This document shows positions 1 through 9,446 of a stretch of 64,000 nucleotides of DNA, piece by piece. How positions within the stretch are numbered: position 1 is the first letter of the stretch; every line of letters begins with the position of its first letter. The DNA is from Rhynchopus sp. YZ270_cl-10 (lineage: Eukaryota; Euglenozoa; Diplonemea; Diplonemida; Diplonemidae): positions 310,001-374,000 of the forward strand of contig OZ037925.1 in assembly GCA_964035575.1 (NCBI GenBank), read 5' to 3'. The notes below the pieces were generated by a model, which ran no database searches, was not told the origin of the DNA, and saw nothing but the letters and a program-made list of their open reading frames with translations. The translations under genes and the position numbers were made by a program.

Positions 1-35
1 GTCCTCAACACGGTACGTCTCGTCGACCAAGGGCT
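1..35 (-). repeat. Truncated second copy of part of CWC27 exon 3
   Basis: The first 35 bases match positions 2563-2597, inside the last exon of CWC27, base for base, and then diverge. The copy continues leftward out of the window, so the part missing here is the upstream coding side. It places a second piece of the CWC27 tail on the far side of the ankyrin gene, as expected if the ankyrin/CWC27-tail segment has been duplicated. Identity over 35 bases is seen; the duplication model is inferred. Confidence 0.7.
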
Positions 36-354
36 CCTCTCTTCTCTTTGCGCATGCACAGTAGGCGAGGACCACTAAGCGGTGCACGGACAGGGAGGTA
101 TGCTAATGAGGGTGGGGAAAGTGAAGCTCCTCCCAAATAATGTCACCCTAAAATAAAGTGTTTTCTGCCCAAATGACCTTTGTTTCACTATTCAGATTTT
201 CCCATTGGAAGTGTGTTTGTGCTTCATGTTGGTGGTGACGGAATCAGGCAGAGGAGGGAAGCGTTCTTGCTTTGCTTCAGTTATTTCTCCTCTCTCATCG
301 AAGTCGCGAGGTAGGAGAGTTTGCTGCCTGAAGCTCCAAGAACAATGCTTCAGC
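36..354. other. Gene-free 3' flank of the ankyrin gene
   Basis: I see no gene or clear repeat here. The stretch lies downstream of the ankyrin gene stop codon, on the sense (minus) side. Open frames continuing from the ankyrin gene into it lack ankyrin sequence. Confidence 0.5.
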
Positions 355-2043
355 TCAAGGAGAACGTCCGTCGGTGTTCTCTGTGTCCATGTCTGCCCCT
401 GCATCAATCAGCAACTGCACAATGTCTGTGTGATTATCCTTCCGCGCTAAGTACAACGCAGTATCGTTGTCAGAGTCTCGGTGGTTCACATCCACCTCTG
501 GCAAGCCCACAAGATAGCGCACAGTCTCGGTACATCCACATTCCGCTGCAAGGGTGAGACACGTGCTTCCTCCGTTCTCTGTTGTATCACGCACTCCTGC
601 ACCTGCTTCAACCAACATCTTCACAATGTCGAGTGCTCCTGAATCACAAGCATAGTGCAGAGGTGGATGTCCATGATTATCCTTTGTCTCGATGTCTGCA
701 CCTGCATCAATCAGCAACTGCACAACGCCTGTGTGTGTTTGCTCCACCGCCCAGTGCAATACAGTGTTGCTGTCAGAGTCTCGGTGATTCACATCCACCT
801 CTGGCAAGCCCACAAGATAGCGCACAGTCTCGGTGTGTCCACAATACGACGCAAGGGTAAGACACGTGGCTCCTCTGCAGTCTGTGACACACACTCCTGC
901 ACCGACTCTGACCAACATCTTCACAACGTCGAGTGCTCCTGAAACGCAAGCACAGTGCACAGGTGAACGTCCATGATTATCCTTTGTCTCGATGTCTGCA
1001 CCTGCATCAATCAGCAACTGCACAACGCCTGTGTGTGTTTGCTCCACCGCACAGTGCAATACAGTGTTGCTGTCAGTGTGTCGGTGATTCACATCCACCT
1101 CTGGCAAGCCCACGAGGCAGCGCACAGTCTCAGTGTGTCCAAAATACGACGCAATGATAAGACACGTGCTTCCTTCGTTATCTGTATCACGCACTCCTGC
1201 ACCTGCTTCAACCAACATCTTCACAATGTCGAGTGCTCCTGATTCGCAAGCACAGTGCAGAGGTGAACGTCCGTTATTGTCCTTTGTCTCGATGTCTGCA
1301 CCTGCATCAATCAGCAACTGCACAACGTCTGTGTGTTCTTTCTCCACCGCACAGTGCAACGCAGTGTTGCTGTCAGTGTGTCGGTGATTCACATCCACCT
1401 CTGGCAAGCCCACAAGATAGCGCACAGTCTCGGTGTGTCCAAAATACGTTGCAAGGGTAAGACACGCGCTTCCTTCGTCGTCTCTGGCACACACTCCCGC
1501 ACCTGCTTCAACCAACATCTTCACAATGTCGAGTGCTCCTGACCCACAAGCATAGTGCAGAAGCGTACGTCCCTTCTCATCCTTTGTCTCGATGTCTGCC
1601 CCTGCATCAATAAAGACGCGACACACTGCAGGGTCTGACCACATCGCCGGACAGGGAATATCTGCCTCACCTACGCGGTGCTCGGACACTCGTGGTACAA
1701 AGGCCACCTTGCTGCAGACGGACTTCCAATGCTGCAAGAGGACCTCCGTGCACGCAACGTGGTTTGCATGGACACACTCACTGAGCAAGATCCCAAAGCC
1801 CACCTGCGTTGTCTCAACATGCGGAAGAAGCAGTGCGAGGCATTCATCGTGGTTCCCTCTGCATGCCTCCTGAGCTGCAAAGAAGACAACTGTTTCGACG
1901 TATGTGGGAAGCTTCTCAAGGACCGCCCGCACGGCAGTTGTGTTGCCCTTCTTGGCAGCCTCCACCAAGACCTCATCTGCTGAAAGCTGTCTTCTCTTTC
2001 GTGGGTTCTCATCCTGTGTGCTGTCTGCGTGTCGCTTCGGCAT
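355..2043 (-). CDS. Ankyrin-repeat protein with amplified repeats
   Basis: A 562-residue protein, probably an intracellular scaffold or adaptor. The start is the Met of MPKRHADSTQ; the open frame runs further upstream, but that part is not ankyrin-like. A basic segment (PRKRR, about residue 15) could be a nuclear localisation signal. Residues 25-150 hold degenerate helical repeats. From about residue 155 to the end there are roughly a dozen canonical ankyrin repeats (GADIETKD, GRSPLHCACESGALDIVKML, DVNHRHTDSNTALHCAVE). Groups of three repeats (about 100 residues, 300 bp) are nearly identical at DNA level, which points to recent internal duplication. The frame stops inside a repeat (DTENTDGRSP), so the last repeat is incomplete. 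No intron is evident. Upstream lies CWC27 on the same strand. Partners unknown. Confidence 0.85.
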   Translation of the reverse strand: MPKRHADSTQDENPRKRRQLSADEVLVEAAKKGNTTAVRAVLEKLPTYVETVVFFAAQEACRGNHDECLALLLPHVETTQVGFGILLSECVHANHVACTEVLLQHWKSVCSKVAFVPRVSEHRVGEADIPCPAMWSDPAVCRVFIDAGADIETKDEKGRTLLHYACGSGALDIVKMLVEAGAGVCARDDEGSACLTLATYFGHTETVRYLVGLPEVDVNHRHTDSNTALHCAVEKEHTDVVQLLIDAGADIETKDNNGRSPLHCACESGALDIVKMLVEAGAGVRDTDNEGSTCLIIASYFGHTETVRCLVGLPEVDVNHRHTDSNTVLHCAVEQTHTGVVQLLIDAGADIETKDNHGRSPVHCACVSGALDVVKMLVRVGAGVCVTDCRGATCLTLASYCGHTETVRYLVGLPEVDVNHRDSDSNTVLHWAVEQTHTGVVQLLIDAGADIETKDNHGHPPLHYACDSGALDIVKMLVEAGAGVRDTTENGGSTCLTLAAECGCTETVRYLVGLPEVDVNHRDSDNDTALYLARKDNHTDIVQLLIDAGADMDTENTDGRSP

Positions 2044-2460
2044 TGTGTGTTGTGTATTGATGTGTCTTCTGTGTTGGCTTCTTTTTGTGGAGAGGTTGTG
2101 GGTGACAAGAGAAGACGAAGAACACACATGCAACACACCCTGTGAGGGAACGGAGTACGTGGGCACATCACACAACCACAGCCACCTCCACGAGTGCCTG
2201 GGCAACGCTCAAAGAGGCTCACGGAAGACGTCCACCCTCGCTAATGTGCTTGCAAGAAGGAAACCCCTTCGATAAGAAAATAAAGACGATCACCACAATT
2301 TCTGCTGACAACTTTCCAGAAGAAAGGAAATAAAGTGTTGAAATGAGAAACAATTTTTATTTTTATATTTATTCAGCCTTGCGCCACCCTCCCCCACCCC
2401 CATACAACCCCCTCATTCGCTGCCCTCCCCCGAACGCTGTGCTAGGCAGTGAAGACCGCC
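2044..2460. other. Spacer between CWC27 and the ankyrin gene
   Basis: On the minus (sense) strand, 2380-2430 reads as a G-rich tract followed by an A/T tract, and CACAG occurs about 25 bases before the ankyrin start, so it could serve as a splice acceptor. I see no gene and no member of the dispersed repeat families. Confidence 0.4.
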
Positions 2461-5400
2461 CTAGCGTGCACTGCGTGCGTTTGCAATGGCAATGTCCTCT
2501 GCTCGCTGGCGTTTGGCTGTGGCGGCTGCGGAGACGGAGGGAGCCTCACCCAGGAGGAGCGGGTCCTCAACACGGTACGTCTCGTCGACCAAGGGCTTGT
2601 CGCGCATCTCTGCAGCAGGGTTCACGAAGCGAATCTGGTTCTGGAACCAGCTCCCCTTCGCGCCTTTCTGAGGGATATCGTCCGCATACGAGGTAGCGCG
2701 CATGCCAACAGGCTGTGGGGTTTAAAAAGAAGGTGAAAAATCATAAACAAATATGGGTCTCTTGCCCGGTGTTATGTTGTTTTTTTTATTGATTATCATT
2801 GTGTCGACAATAACCGATACAGTCCCGCCTCTAATTAGTGAATTTCTAATTTATAAATTCGACCAAATCTGAAAATATTTAATTAGCGACTTTATAAATT
2901 AGAACGTCGCTAATTAAGATTTTATAAATTACAGCTTGCCCACCCAAATCCCAGTCTAAATCTCTACCAGACTCTCTGCATCTTTCTCTCATTTTCAATC
3001 ATCATGTCTGTCTCCACCACGGAATGAACAAAAAAATGACAGAAAGATGCAGAAGATGTGACCATCGTCGAGCAGGCTGTCCTCACTGCCCGGAGATTGT
3101 CACCATCACAGACAACGACATGGCGGATGACAGAGAAGTTGAAAGTGCCAGCGCCTCACCGTTCATCGGCGGACGCAGGCACTGATGACAGACCGCACGC
3201 CGATGTGATGGCGTGGTGGAATGACGCTCACCCAGGACGCCATATTCCTGCTCCCACCATCTCCAAGTACAACACCCACAAAAAGAGAGCGGTTCGTACT
3301 TCACCCAAGGCTCTTTTGAACCCCGAGGAGCTGAAGAGGTTTCTCAACCTTACGGGAATACCCGCAAGTTCGGCTGGGCCATAACAGCCAATCGATTTGC
3401 GTCGCTTGCGAGGGGGATGGTGGTGAAGACGAGGCGGGACACGCCTCGGCGTAACCGACTCCTGGTGTCCAGGTCTTTTCATCTCGTGGGTGAAATAGAC
3501 CATAAATAGACCATATGGAGGCGAACGGCATGCGCGTACGCACCGTTTTTTACTTCCGTGTATCACTGATTACACACCTCCTTTTCCACATATTCCTCCA
3601 ACAGAACCCACACAAACCCCGTCGTCACTTGTGCAGGCAAAAAAAAATTTCGGCTCCGCCGGGGAAAATAAATTCAATAACTTAGTATTCCCCCGAAAAA
3701 TAAATTAATTCACGACTTTATAAATTAGAACGTCACTAATTAGGATTTTATAAAATAAAACGTTATAAATAATAGGCGGGACTGTAAGCACCCTCAGAAC
3801 TCATTTGAGGGCTAATCGGGTCTGTACTCAATGTTGGACGAAGCCTTTTGTACTACAGAAGGAAAAGACGTAGTTCGTCTTGAACCCTGAGCAGCTTTTA
3901 TGAATGAAAATTTCTTCCCACGCGGTAGTCTCACATTGCTGGACACCCTGGTGCTGCACTTACCCTTTTTAGAATGGTTGCTGGTAAGTCACGGTTCTGA
4001 GACCGTCTTTGGTTAATGATCGTAAGAAGAAAGGGAGGGAAAACACGTGGATGGGGACACAGCCCGCACACCTCTCCCCACGATGTGGCAGAGCCTCTCA
4101 GCATCATCAAATACCTTTCTAAAAAAGTGGAGATTTGCACAACTGTGGCAACACAACCCGAGACAACTACACTCCAACAATTTATCAAAAGAAGAGTTGA
4201 AATACAAAGCCCTCTCGTGAACAGTGTACCTTGGCACCTGGGGGTTGACACCGAACCAAAAGAGAGAGAGAGAGAGAACACAGAACCTCATGACACATAC
4301 CGCATCCGCCGCCTCAGCATCTTCCTGCGTCGGGGCGGCCTCCTTCCTCTTCTCCTTCTTGAGTGTCCGCCGCCAGCTCTCCATCTTCAAGAAGCTTTCC
4401 TTTTCACGGTCGATTCCGCTTTTCCGTTTTGCAAACTTTGCTCTTTGCTCATCAAGGTACGCTGAACCGGCGGTCTTCTTTTTTTCTGGGCCACCTGCGG
4501 CGCTGCTGTCGGAGGGGCGGTTTTTTCGGAGCTCTGCGATAAGAGAGTCTTGCTCTGCCTTAGCGGCTGCTTTGCGTGCTTCGCTCTGCTCGATTTCGGC
4601 TGCGGAGAGTTGCCGAAGGGGGGGTGCGTCCATGGCGTCATATGCATCGTCGTCTTCATCGCCTAAGTCTGCGTATCTCGCCTCCCTTTTGTTGATTTTA
4701 TTTTTAATGCGCTCGGTCCTGCTGTCTCCTTTCATCCCATTTTTCCGTTCAAACTCGTCTCTCTCCCTTTTGATTTGTTTTTTCTGTTCATCTGTGTATA
4801 CAGATTGTTTTGCCAGATCCGAATCCTCCAGAATGTCATGCGCAGAAATGATCTTCGCGGATTTTACAAAGGTGCTGACGGCATCGGTAGGGCGGTCTTG
4901 CGCATCTTCGTCGTCGAAGCCAAGCTTGGAGCGGTCTTTGACAGCCTTTCTCGCCTTTTTCCCGCGTGTAGTACTTTCTGCCTTCCGTTTGCGGGACTGC
5001 CAGACTTCGTCTTCCACCTCTCTCCGTGTCGTGTCCTGTGCGAACATATCATCATAAGGGTTGCGGTTAATCGTCGTTCCTTTGATAAACGGTGCATCAA
5101 CAGGGCGTTCCCCTTCGCACGGTACTTCAGAGATACGCACGGCAGGGTAGATCGACTCAGCCACAACACGGCCGATGATGGTGTACTGTGAAGTTATGTT
5201 GTGTGGTATTTTGTGTCGAAAGGGGGAAAAGAAGGGTGTGAAGTGCTGAATGATGTGTTCATCCCAGTGATATGTATTTTATATAAAAAAAAGGGTGAAG
5301 TTTTTTTCTGCAAAACGCCTCTGGATGAGAATGCTATGAGATTATTTTGATATTTTTTTTTCGCAATTTTCACGCAAAACAAAGAAAGGTTTATAAGATC

Positions 5401-5876
5401 CTCAGCCCCGCTTAGTCACCACAAACCAACAATAAAACGCCGGGATGGAATGGAGGGGGGGGAGGGGGAGGGGGGGAGGAGGAATTGATTGATTCACATA
5501 CGTTGCCTTGCAACGCCGGTACTGGCTGGAGGGTGATGAAGAACTGCGACCCGATCTCGCCAGCATCCCCACCAGGCATTGCGACCATCCCTCGCGTGGA
5601 CAGCTTCAGCTTCTTCGCTGGCTCGCAGGGGATCGGCGTGCCTGGAGTACTTGAGGCACCCCCACTGCCTGTGTTCGTTGGGTCTCCAGTCTGTATCAAC
5701 ACATCCTTCTTGACTGTGTGGAATTGACACCGTTCATACGACTGGTTCAAACACAGCTGCACAAAGTTCCGCACTGCACGTGGCGCCTCTTTGCTCCAAA
5801 GCTCCACTATCACATCACCCAAGGAGGTGTGCAGAGTCACCTCTCCATCAGCAGGAGGGAGGGGCTGCTGGTTCAT
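2461..5876 (-). CDS. CWC27: Spliceosomal cyclophilin CWC27 (three exons)
   Basis: Exons 5876-5502, 5185-4301 and 2712-2461 join in phase 0 to give 503 residues, close to the 472 of human CWC27. Donors are GTATGTG at 5501 and 4300; acceptors are CACAG before 5185 and 2712. Residues 1 to about 165 are a cyclophilin fold (TSLGDVIVELW, IQTGDPTNTGSGG, GSQFFITL, YTIIGRVV). The catalytic Arg of the usual FHR motif is Thr (FHT) and the usual Trp position is Ala, so isomerase activity is unlikely, as known for CWC27. A long charged, helical, Lys/Glu-rich middle follows. The last exon carries the family's tail (GSWFQNQIRF, TYRVEDPLL). CWC27 is a component of the activated spliceosome (Bact). Intron 2 (2713-4300) is unusually large because it holds a transposon and three dispersed repeats. 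Confidence 0.9.
2800..3903 (+). repeat. Dispersed repeat A, copy 1 (split by transposon)
   Basis: Repeat A starts TGTGTCGACAAT and contains GGGTCTGTACTCAATG and GCCTTTTGTACTACAGAAGG. The two halves, 2800-2819 and 3785-3903, are separated by the pogo-like element. Intact or partial copies lie at 26728-26814, 33279-33395 and 36156-36212, all in the same orientation. Confidence 0.75.
2820..3784 (+). mobile_element. pogo/Tigger-like DNA transposon, defective
   Basis: Perfect 11-bp terminal inverted repeats, CAGTCCCGCCT and AGGCGGGACTG, are each flanked by TA (2818-2819, 3785-3786), the pogo/Tc1-mariner target duplication. Subterminal 44-bp direct repeats begin near 2888 and 3714. A plus-strand open frame (3058-3384, 108 residues) ends in a helix-turn-helix-like stretch, VMAWWNDAHPGRHIPAPTIS, resembling the CENP-B-type DNA-binding half of pogo transposases. 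The DDE catalytic part is absent, so at 965 bp this is a non-autonomous deletion derivative. A piece resembling repeat E sits inside (3135-3186), as does a GC mini-hairpin (CGGCTCCGCCG near 3650). The element lies in CWC27 intron 2, inserted into repeat A. Confidence 0.88.
4127..4186 (-). repeat. Dispersed repeat D, copy 1 (the only reversed copy)
   Basis: Reverse complement of the repeat D consensus (GATAAATTGTTGAAGTAGTG ... TTGTGTTGCCACAGTTTG ... CAATCTCCAC). The other seven copies found are on the plus strand. It lies inside CWC27 intron 2. Confidence 0.8.
4196..4256 (+). repeat. Dispersed repeat B, copy 1 (5' part)
   Basis: Begins GTTGAAATACAAAGCCCTCT, continues CGTGAACAGTGTACCTTGG, then decays. 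Repeat B in full is about 100 bp and ends ATCCATTTCGTGGTTTACAT followed by CTGATA and an A-run. Other copies: 25705-25793, 29110-29170, 34102-34199, 36372-36463, 43542-43624, 44064-44100, 51116-51190, 56359-56460; fragments near 8562, 9000 and 15810. All are on the plus strand. Confidence 0.8.
5381..5420 (+). repeat. Dispersed repeat C in CWC27 intron 1
   Basis: Repeat C consensus: AAAGTTTATAAGATGA, then a hairpin CTAAGC-CTCTCGT-GCTTAG, then TCACCTT. This copy reads TTTATAAGATC and CGCTTAGTCACC. Fuller copies: 9192-9245, 20104-20152, 20933-20979, 28678-28729, 40508-40558, 43972-44005, 44331-44385, 45455-45504, 56782-56832, 62690-62735. All are plus strand, antisense to the genes. Confidence 0.75.
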
Positions 5877-5973
5877 TGCGTACCCTTTTTTTGTAAGGGA
5901 GAGGGAAAAAATGGGGCTTTTCTGTGCGATTTGAGTGGGGAACGTCAGGGTAAGTTGGTTTTTTTTTTTTTTT

Positions 5974-6036
5974 GATAAATTGTTGAAGTAGTGTAGTTGC
6001 CTCGGTTGTGTTGCCACAGTTTGTGCAATCTCCACT
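5974..6036 (+). repeat. Dispersed repeat D, copy 2
   Basis: Near-consensus copy preceded by a T-run, like nearly all D copies. Other copies: 16832-16896, 23243-23310, 25473-25536, 26632-26694, 26840-26896 and 44415-44618 (split). Confidence 0.85.
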
Positions 6037-6550
6037 GTCCCTTGTTGCGTGCTCGTACAATATGTTACGAGGCTCTTGCCTCATAAGGGGCAAGACTTAA
6101 GTGCGGTTCGCCGTCAGCCTCTGCTTCTGGAAGACGTATTGAATTTTTATGCGATGTAACGTAAGGTGCACTAAATGTATGACAAAAAAAAGAGGGGCGT
6201 TTTTTTTGTGTCTGAATATTCCGTGTTTTCTTCGTTATGGCACCAAACAAAAAGAGGGGGTACAGCGCTCGCATTGTTTCCATGCGCACACTCCTCCACA
6301 GTGGCGATTGGCCGTGCCAAAATTTTTTTTCTTTTTTGCGGAACGTTGGGGGGGGGTCTGCGACCAGAAAAGGGGGAAGACATTTGTTGCATAGAAACAA
6401 AAACAAAACAAAGCCAATACAACATTGCTTCACCTTTTCTGAGGGAACGCGAGAAAGAAATGGGGAGGGAGCAAAAATTGTTAGCGATACGGAATGTAAG
6501 CACTGACGAGAAAACAATTGAAAAAAGGCCAAAATAATTAAACGTTTTTG

Positions 6551-6627
6551 ACGGTGTGGCCGAGCCTAAGAAATCTACGCTTTTATGGGCTTCTTTTGAA
6601 TACAATAGCTGGTTTCAGCCACACCGT
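6551..6627. mobile_element. 77-bp element with 10-bp inverted ends (possible MITE)
   Basis: Ends ACGGTGTGGC and GCCACACCGT are inverted repeats, flanked by TTTG on both sides. The body has no coding capacity. The ends look like a tRNA acceptor stem, but no standard D or T arm can be folded, so I favour a miniature inverted-repeat element. A snRNA-like hairpin cannot be excluded. Confidence 0.35.
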
Positions 6628-6973
6628 TTTGAACACAATAATACAAAGGAAAGATAACATTTTGGGAAATTGCACACAACACAACAAACTAAACAAATGA
6701 TACACTTGTTGATAATATTATATGTTCTGTTGCGGCAACAAAAAAAAGGCATCTTCACTTCAATACTACTGGTCCATTTTTGTTTTGACAAGTTTTTTGC
6801 GGGTTCGCCTTGAGCGTTTCTCACAAAAAAAAAGAATTTATTGAATACAGGCACCACCACAATGCTACTCCGAATTTAAAGCATGAAATCTTCGGGGTTT
6901 TTTTCGGTTCCGTTTTTTTTTAACTTTTCGGGTGGAAAACCCACACCATTTCAAGAAAATCATACACAAAACG

Positions 6974-8047
6974 CTACCACTCATCGGATGAGGAGTCCAG
7001 CAGCCACTCCTTTGTCACTACCGTATTATCCTCCAACGTCACTGTCTCCCCAGGTTCTAAGAGTAACCCGAGCCTCCGGTACCCTGCAGTGTCCAGAGGT
7101 GAAAGCCCGACTGCACGCTTGCAGAGCTCCCTCTGTGTGACAACCCGACCGTCTTCTAATATTGTCGTATCGTTGCCGGCGCTTGCCATGATCGCTGCGA
7201 GACTAGAATACGCTTCAGAGCGCTCAGGGAAAAACGTTATTACCCTTTTTATTACCTGCTCTCGGGTCATCGTCGTTCCGTCCTCAAAAATGGTGACCTC
7301 ATCAGAGTCAATCAACGAGAGACTCCAATATGCAGCACCACACTGCGCATCCAACGCTATGGCATGGGTTAATAAGGCCCGAACCGTCCACATATGGGAT
7401 CCTCCGAGGGTGGTACGCACCCTCCCTTCGTCAATCATTTTCCCTGCTAGTTCCACATATCCGAGACATAGCGTTGGTTCCACCGAAATCGCCATTTTTA
7501 ACAGCTCTACCGAGGTCATACTGACGCCACTCCGCAATAAAATGGGCCTCCCATCCCACATCGTCGCCGCCAACCAGAGGTACAACGATCCAATACCCGG
7601 ATGCTCCACGATAGTGTCGAGAAGGGACGACGCTTCGTCTCTCGTTGCGCGCTTTTGGATTAACGTTGTTCGTGCAGAAGCTTGGATGCTCTGCGGGTCG
7701 AAGGAGAGGGCTTGTTGTAGGAGGTCTGCAGAGGAGGGGTCGGTACCGTGCCCTTCGCAGTAGGCTATGTCATAAGAAGCGATCAGTGCGGCAGCATGTG
7801 TACGGTCTTCGTGAGTGACGTAGGTAGCGCAGGAGAGCTCGTCCCCGCAGGAGACGTTGCATTGCGATATGTCGGAGGTATCGTCGACAGCAGCCCCGTC
7901 GCAACCAAGGAGGTGAAGACGCCGTGGTGTCTCCCCCTCAAACAGTGCACGGCACAGCTTCACCTTCAACGTCGCCCCAGTCTCCAAATAATCAACATCA
8001 AGAACACACCGCGACCCGGTTTCGGTGTGCACAACAGAGACCCTCAT
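6974..8047 (-). CDS. Ubiquitin-like plus TPR-like repeat protein
   Basis: A 357-residue protein. The start MRVSVVHTETG is chosen because it begins a ubiquitin-like beta-grasp pattern (residues 1 to about 78: TGSRCVLDV, LLGCDGAAVDD, CGDELSC) and follows CCCCACAAAG, a usable acceptor. Residues about 85-357 are helical repeats of 35-40 residues with TPR-like spacing (ALSFDPQSIQAS, ISVEPTLCLGYVELA, GLSPLDTAGYRRLG). In the C-terminal half each repeat is joined by a beta-hairpin-like linker (TILEDGRVVTQRELCKRA, VTLEDNTVVTKEWLL). Probably a cytosolic adaptor; I cannot name a known orthologue. Two other genes here (21195-22673, 41072-42869) share the design with other solenoids. No intron. Confidence 0.75.
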   Translation of the reverse strand: MRVSVVHTETGSRCVLDVDYLETGATLKVKLCRALFEGETPRRLHLLGCDGAAVDDTSDISQCNVSCGDELSCATYVTHEDRTHAAALIASYDIAYCEGHGTDPSSADLLQQALSFDPQSIQASARTTLIQKRATRDEASSLLDTIVEHPGIGSLYLWLAATMWDGRPILLRSGVSMTSVELLKMAISVEPTLCLGYVELAGKMIDEGRVRTTLGGSHMWTVRALLTHAIALDAQCGAAYWSLSLIDSDEVTIFEDGTTMTREQVIKRVITFFPERSEAYSSLAAIMASAGNDTTILEDGRVVTQRELCKRAVGLSPLDTAGYRRLGLLLEPGETVTLEDNTVVTKEWLLDSSSDEW

Positions 8048-9446
8048 TTGGGCTTTGTGGGGAAGGGGAAGGGGAGGGGGAGGTCGTTCTGTTTTGGAAA
8101 AAAAAAATTGAAAAAAAAAAAAAGATGAGAAAAACAAAAAGACGCGCTGTGTGAAAAAAAATAGGAGTGTTTCTCTGTGATATTTTTTTGTGGAGGGGGG
8201 GTAGGTGAATAAACCATGAAAAGAAGAAAAAAAAAGCTCGTTGTATTTTTTCCTACTATCGTTTTCCGCTGCGCTGTCACAACGTTTTCCACTCCATTCG
8301 GGTTTTTTCTCTTAAGAAAAATTGCTATTATGCTGCGTTCAACGAAAAAAATACTGTTTTTTTTTTTTTTACATCATCAAGATCAGTTGGGCGAATGATA
8401 TTGTTCTAGTTTCTATAAACAAAGATGATAATGTGGCTCTTTTGATATATGCTCTACTACCGCGTGGCAAGGAGGGGAAGTGTATTTGTCAATATGGGTG
8501 GTTTGGCCCTCAGTGCGCACTGCCGCAGGAGGATTGCAATGAACAGGTCTGTTGTGTACCATAGGGTGGACCCCCCAACCAGGCACTCCTACAATCCATT
8601 TAGTGGATGGCATCTTGATATGCTCTACTCCCCCACTTCCTCTCATCAGTCAGACGAATGAAAGGATCATTGCAGACACAGGGTAATTAGACCTGTGTCA
8701 TGCAGGGTCCAGGGGGGGAAATGTAAAATGGTTGGGGGGGGGGGGGGTTTGGAGTTCTTTTTTTTCCACAAATTGTCGATACTAAAAAGAAAACAATGCA
8801 CATAAACAAAGAAAAGTTTATAAGATGACCTTGAATAAACACAATATGGGGTACAAAACGTACAGTTTAAATATTGGTGAAGAGAGAGGTGGTTGGGCGA
8901 GGGGGAGGGGGGAGAAAATGCCATCCGTGAGCATGTGGTGATATGGTGATTCAGAACAGAGAAATGGAAAAGAAAAAGAAAAACAAAAGCTGACTTGAGA
9001 GATACAAAGCCCTCTCGTGGCAATCAACAGATTCCTCCACTTACCACTGTAGCAAACAGTAAGCATTAACAATCAACGAAAAACAATTCTATATACAACA
9101 AAGCGGGAGAAAGGGAACAAAACAAAGCTTCTCAAAAAAAAAACGCACCCCTCTCACTGAAGAGAGCACAATAAGACACGAGAAGAAGAACAATAAAAGT
9201 TTATAAGATGACCCACTAAGCCTCTCGTTTGCTTAGTCACCTTATCGAAGAAAAAGGGAGCAGAGAGCGGAAGTCCATCCTCGGGTGTCCTGTAAAACCT
9301 AAATAAAAAGTTGAAACCCCACCCCCCTTCCCTCCTCCGCCTCTGTGGACGATTGAGAGATCAGGATTTTTTTTTGTTTTCCTTCTTTTCTGTTCTTCCC
9401 TTCCCCCAATTTTTTTTTCTAAAAATCTAAAACACTTTTTTTTTTT
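8048..9446. other. Intergenic spacer, 1.4 kb
   Basis: Contains homopolymer runs, a 3' fragment of repeat B (8562-8603), a partial repeat C (8808-8832), a short repeat B start (about 9000-9025) and a full repeat C (9192-9245) roughly 200 bases past the stop codon of the large gene at 9447. No gene seen. Confidence 0.6.
9192..9245 (+). repeat. Dispersed repeat C, full copy
   Basis: Contains TTTATAAGATGACCC and the arms CTAAGC and GCTTAG around CTCTCGTTT, then TCACCTT. It lies about 200 bases downstream of the stop codon of the 9447-15545 gene, antisense to it. Confidence 0.85.

Larger units (their letters stand above)
5877..6973. other. Intergenic spacer with small repeats
   Basis: Holds repeat D (5974-6036), a 60-bp repeat also found near 31460 (CTGCTTCTGG.AGACGTATTG; here 6118-6165), and a 77-bp inverted-repeat element (6551-6627). 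I see no gene. Confidence 0.6.

Noticed and set aside
6551-6627. tRNA-like sequence with GGTGTGG/CCACACC acceptor-like arms
   Set aside because: No acceptable D, anticodon or T arm can be drawn; the arms are better explained as short terminal inverted repeats.
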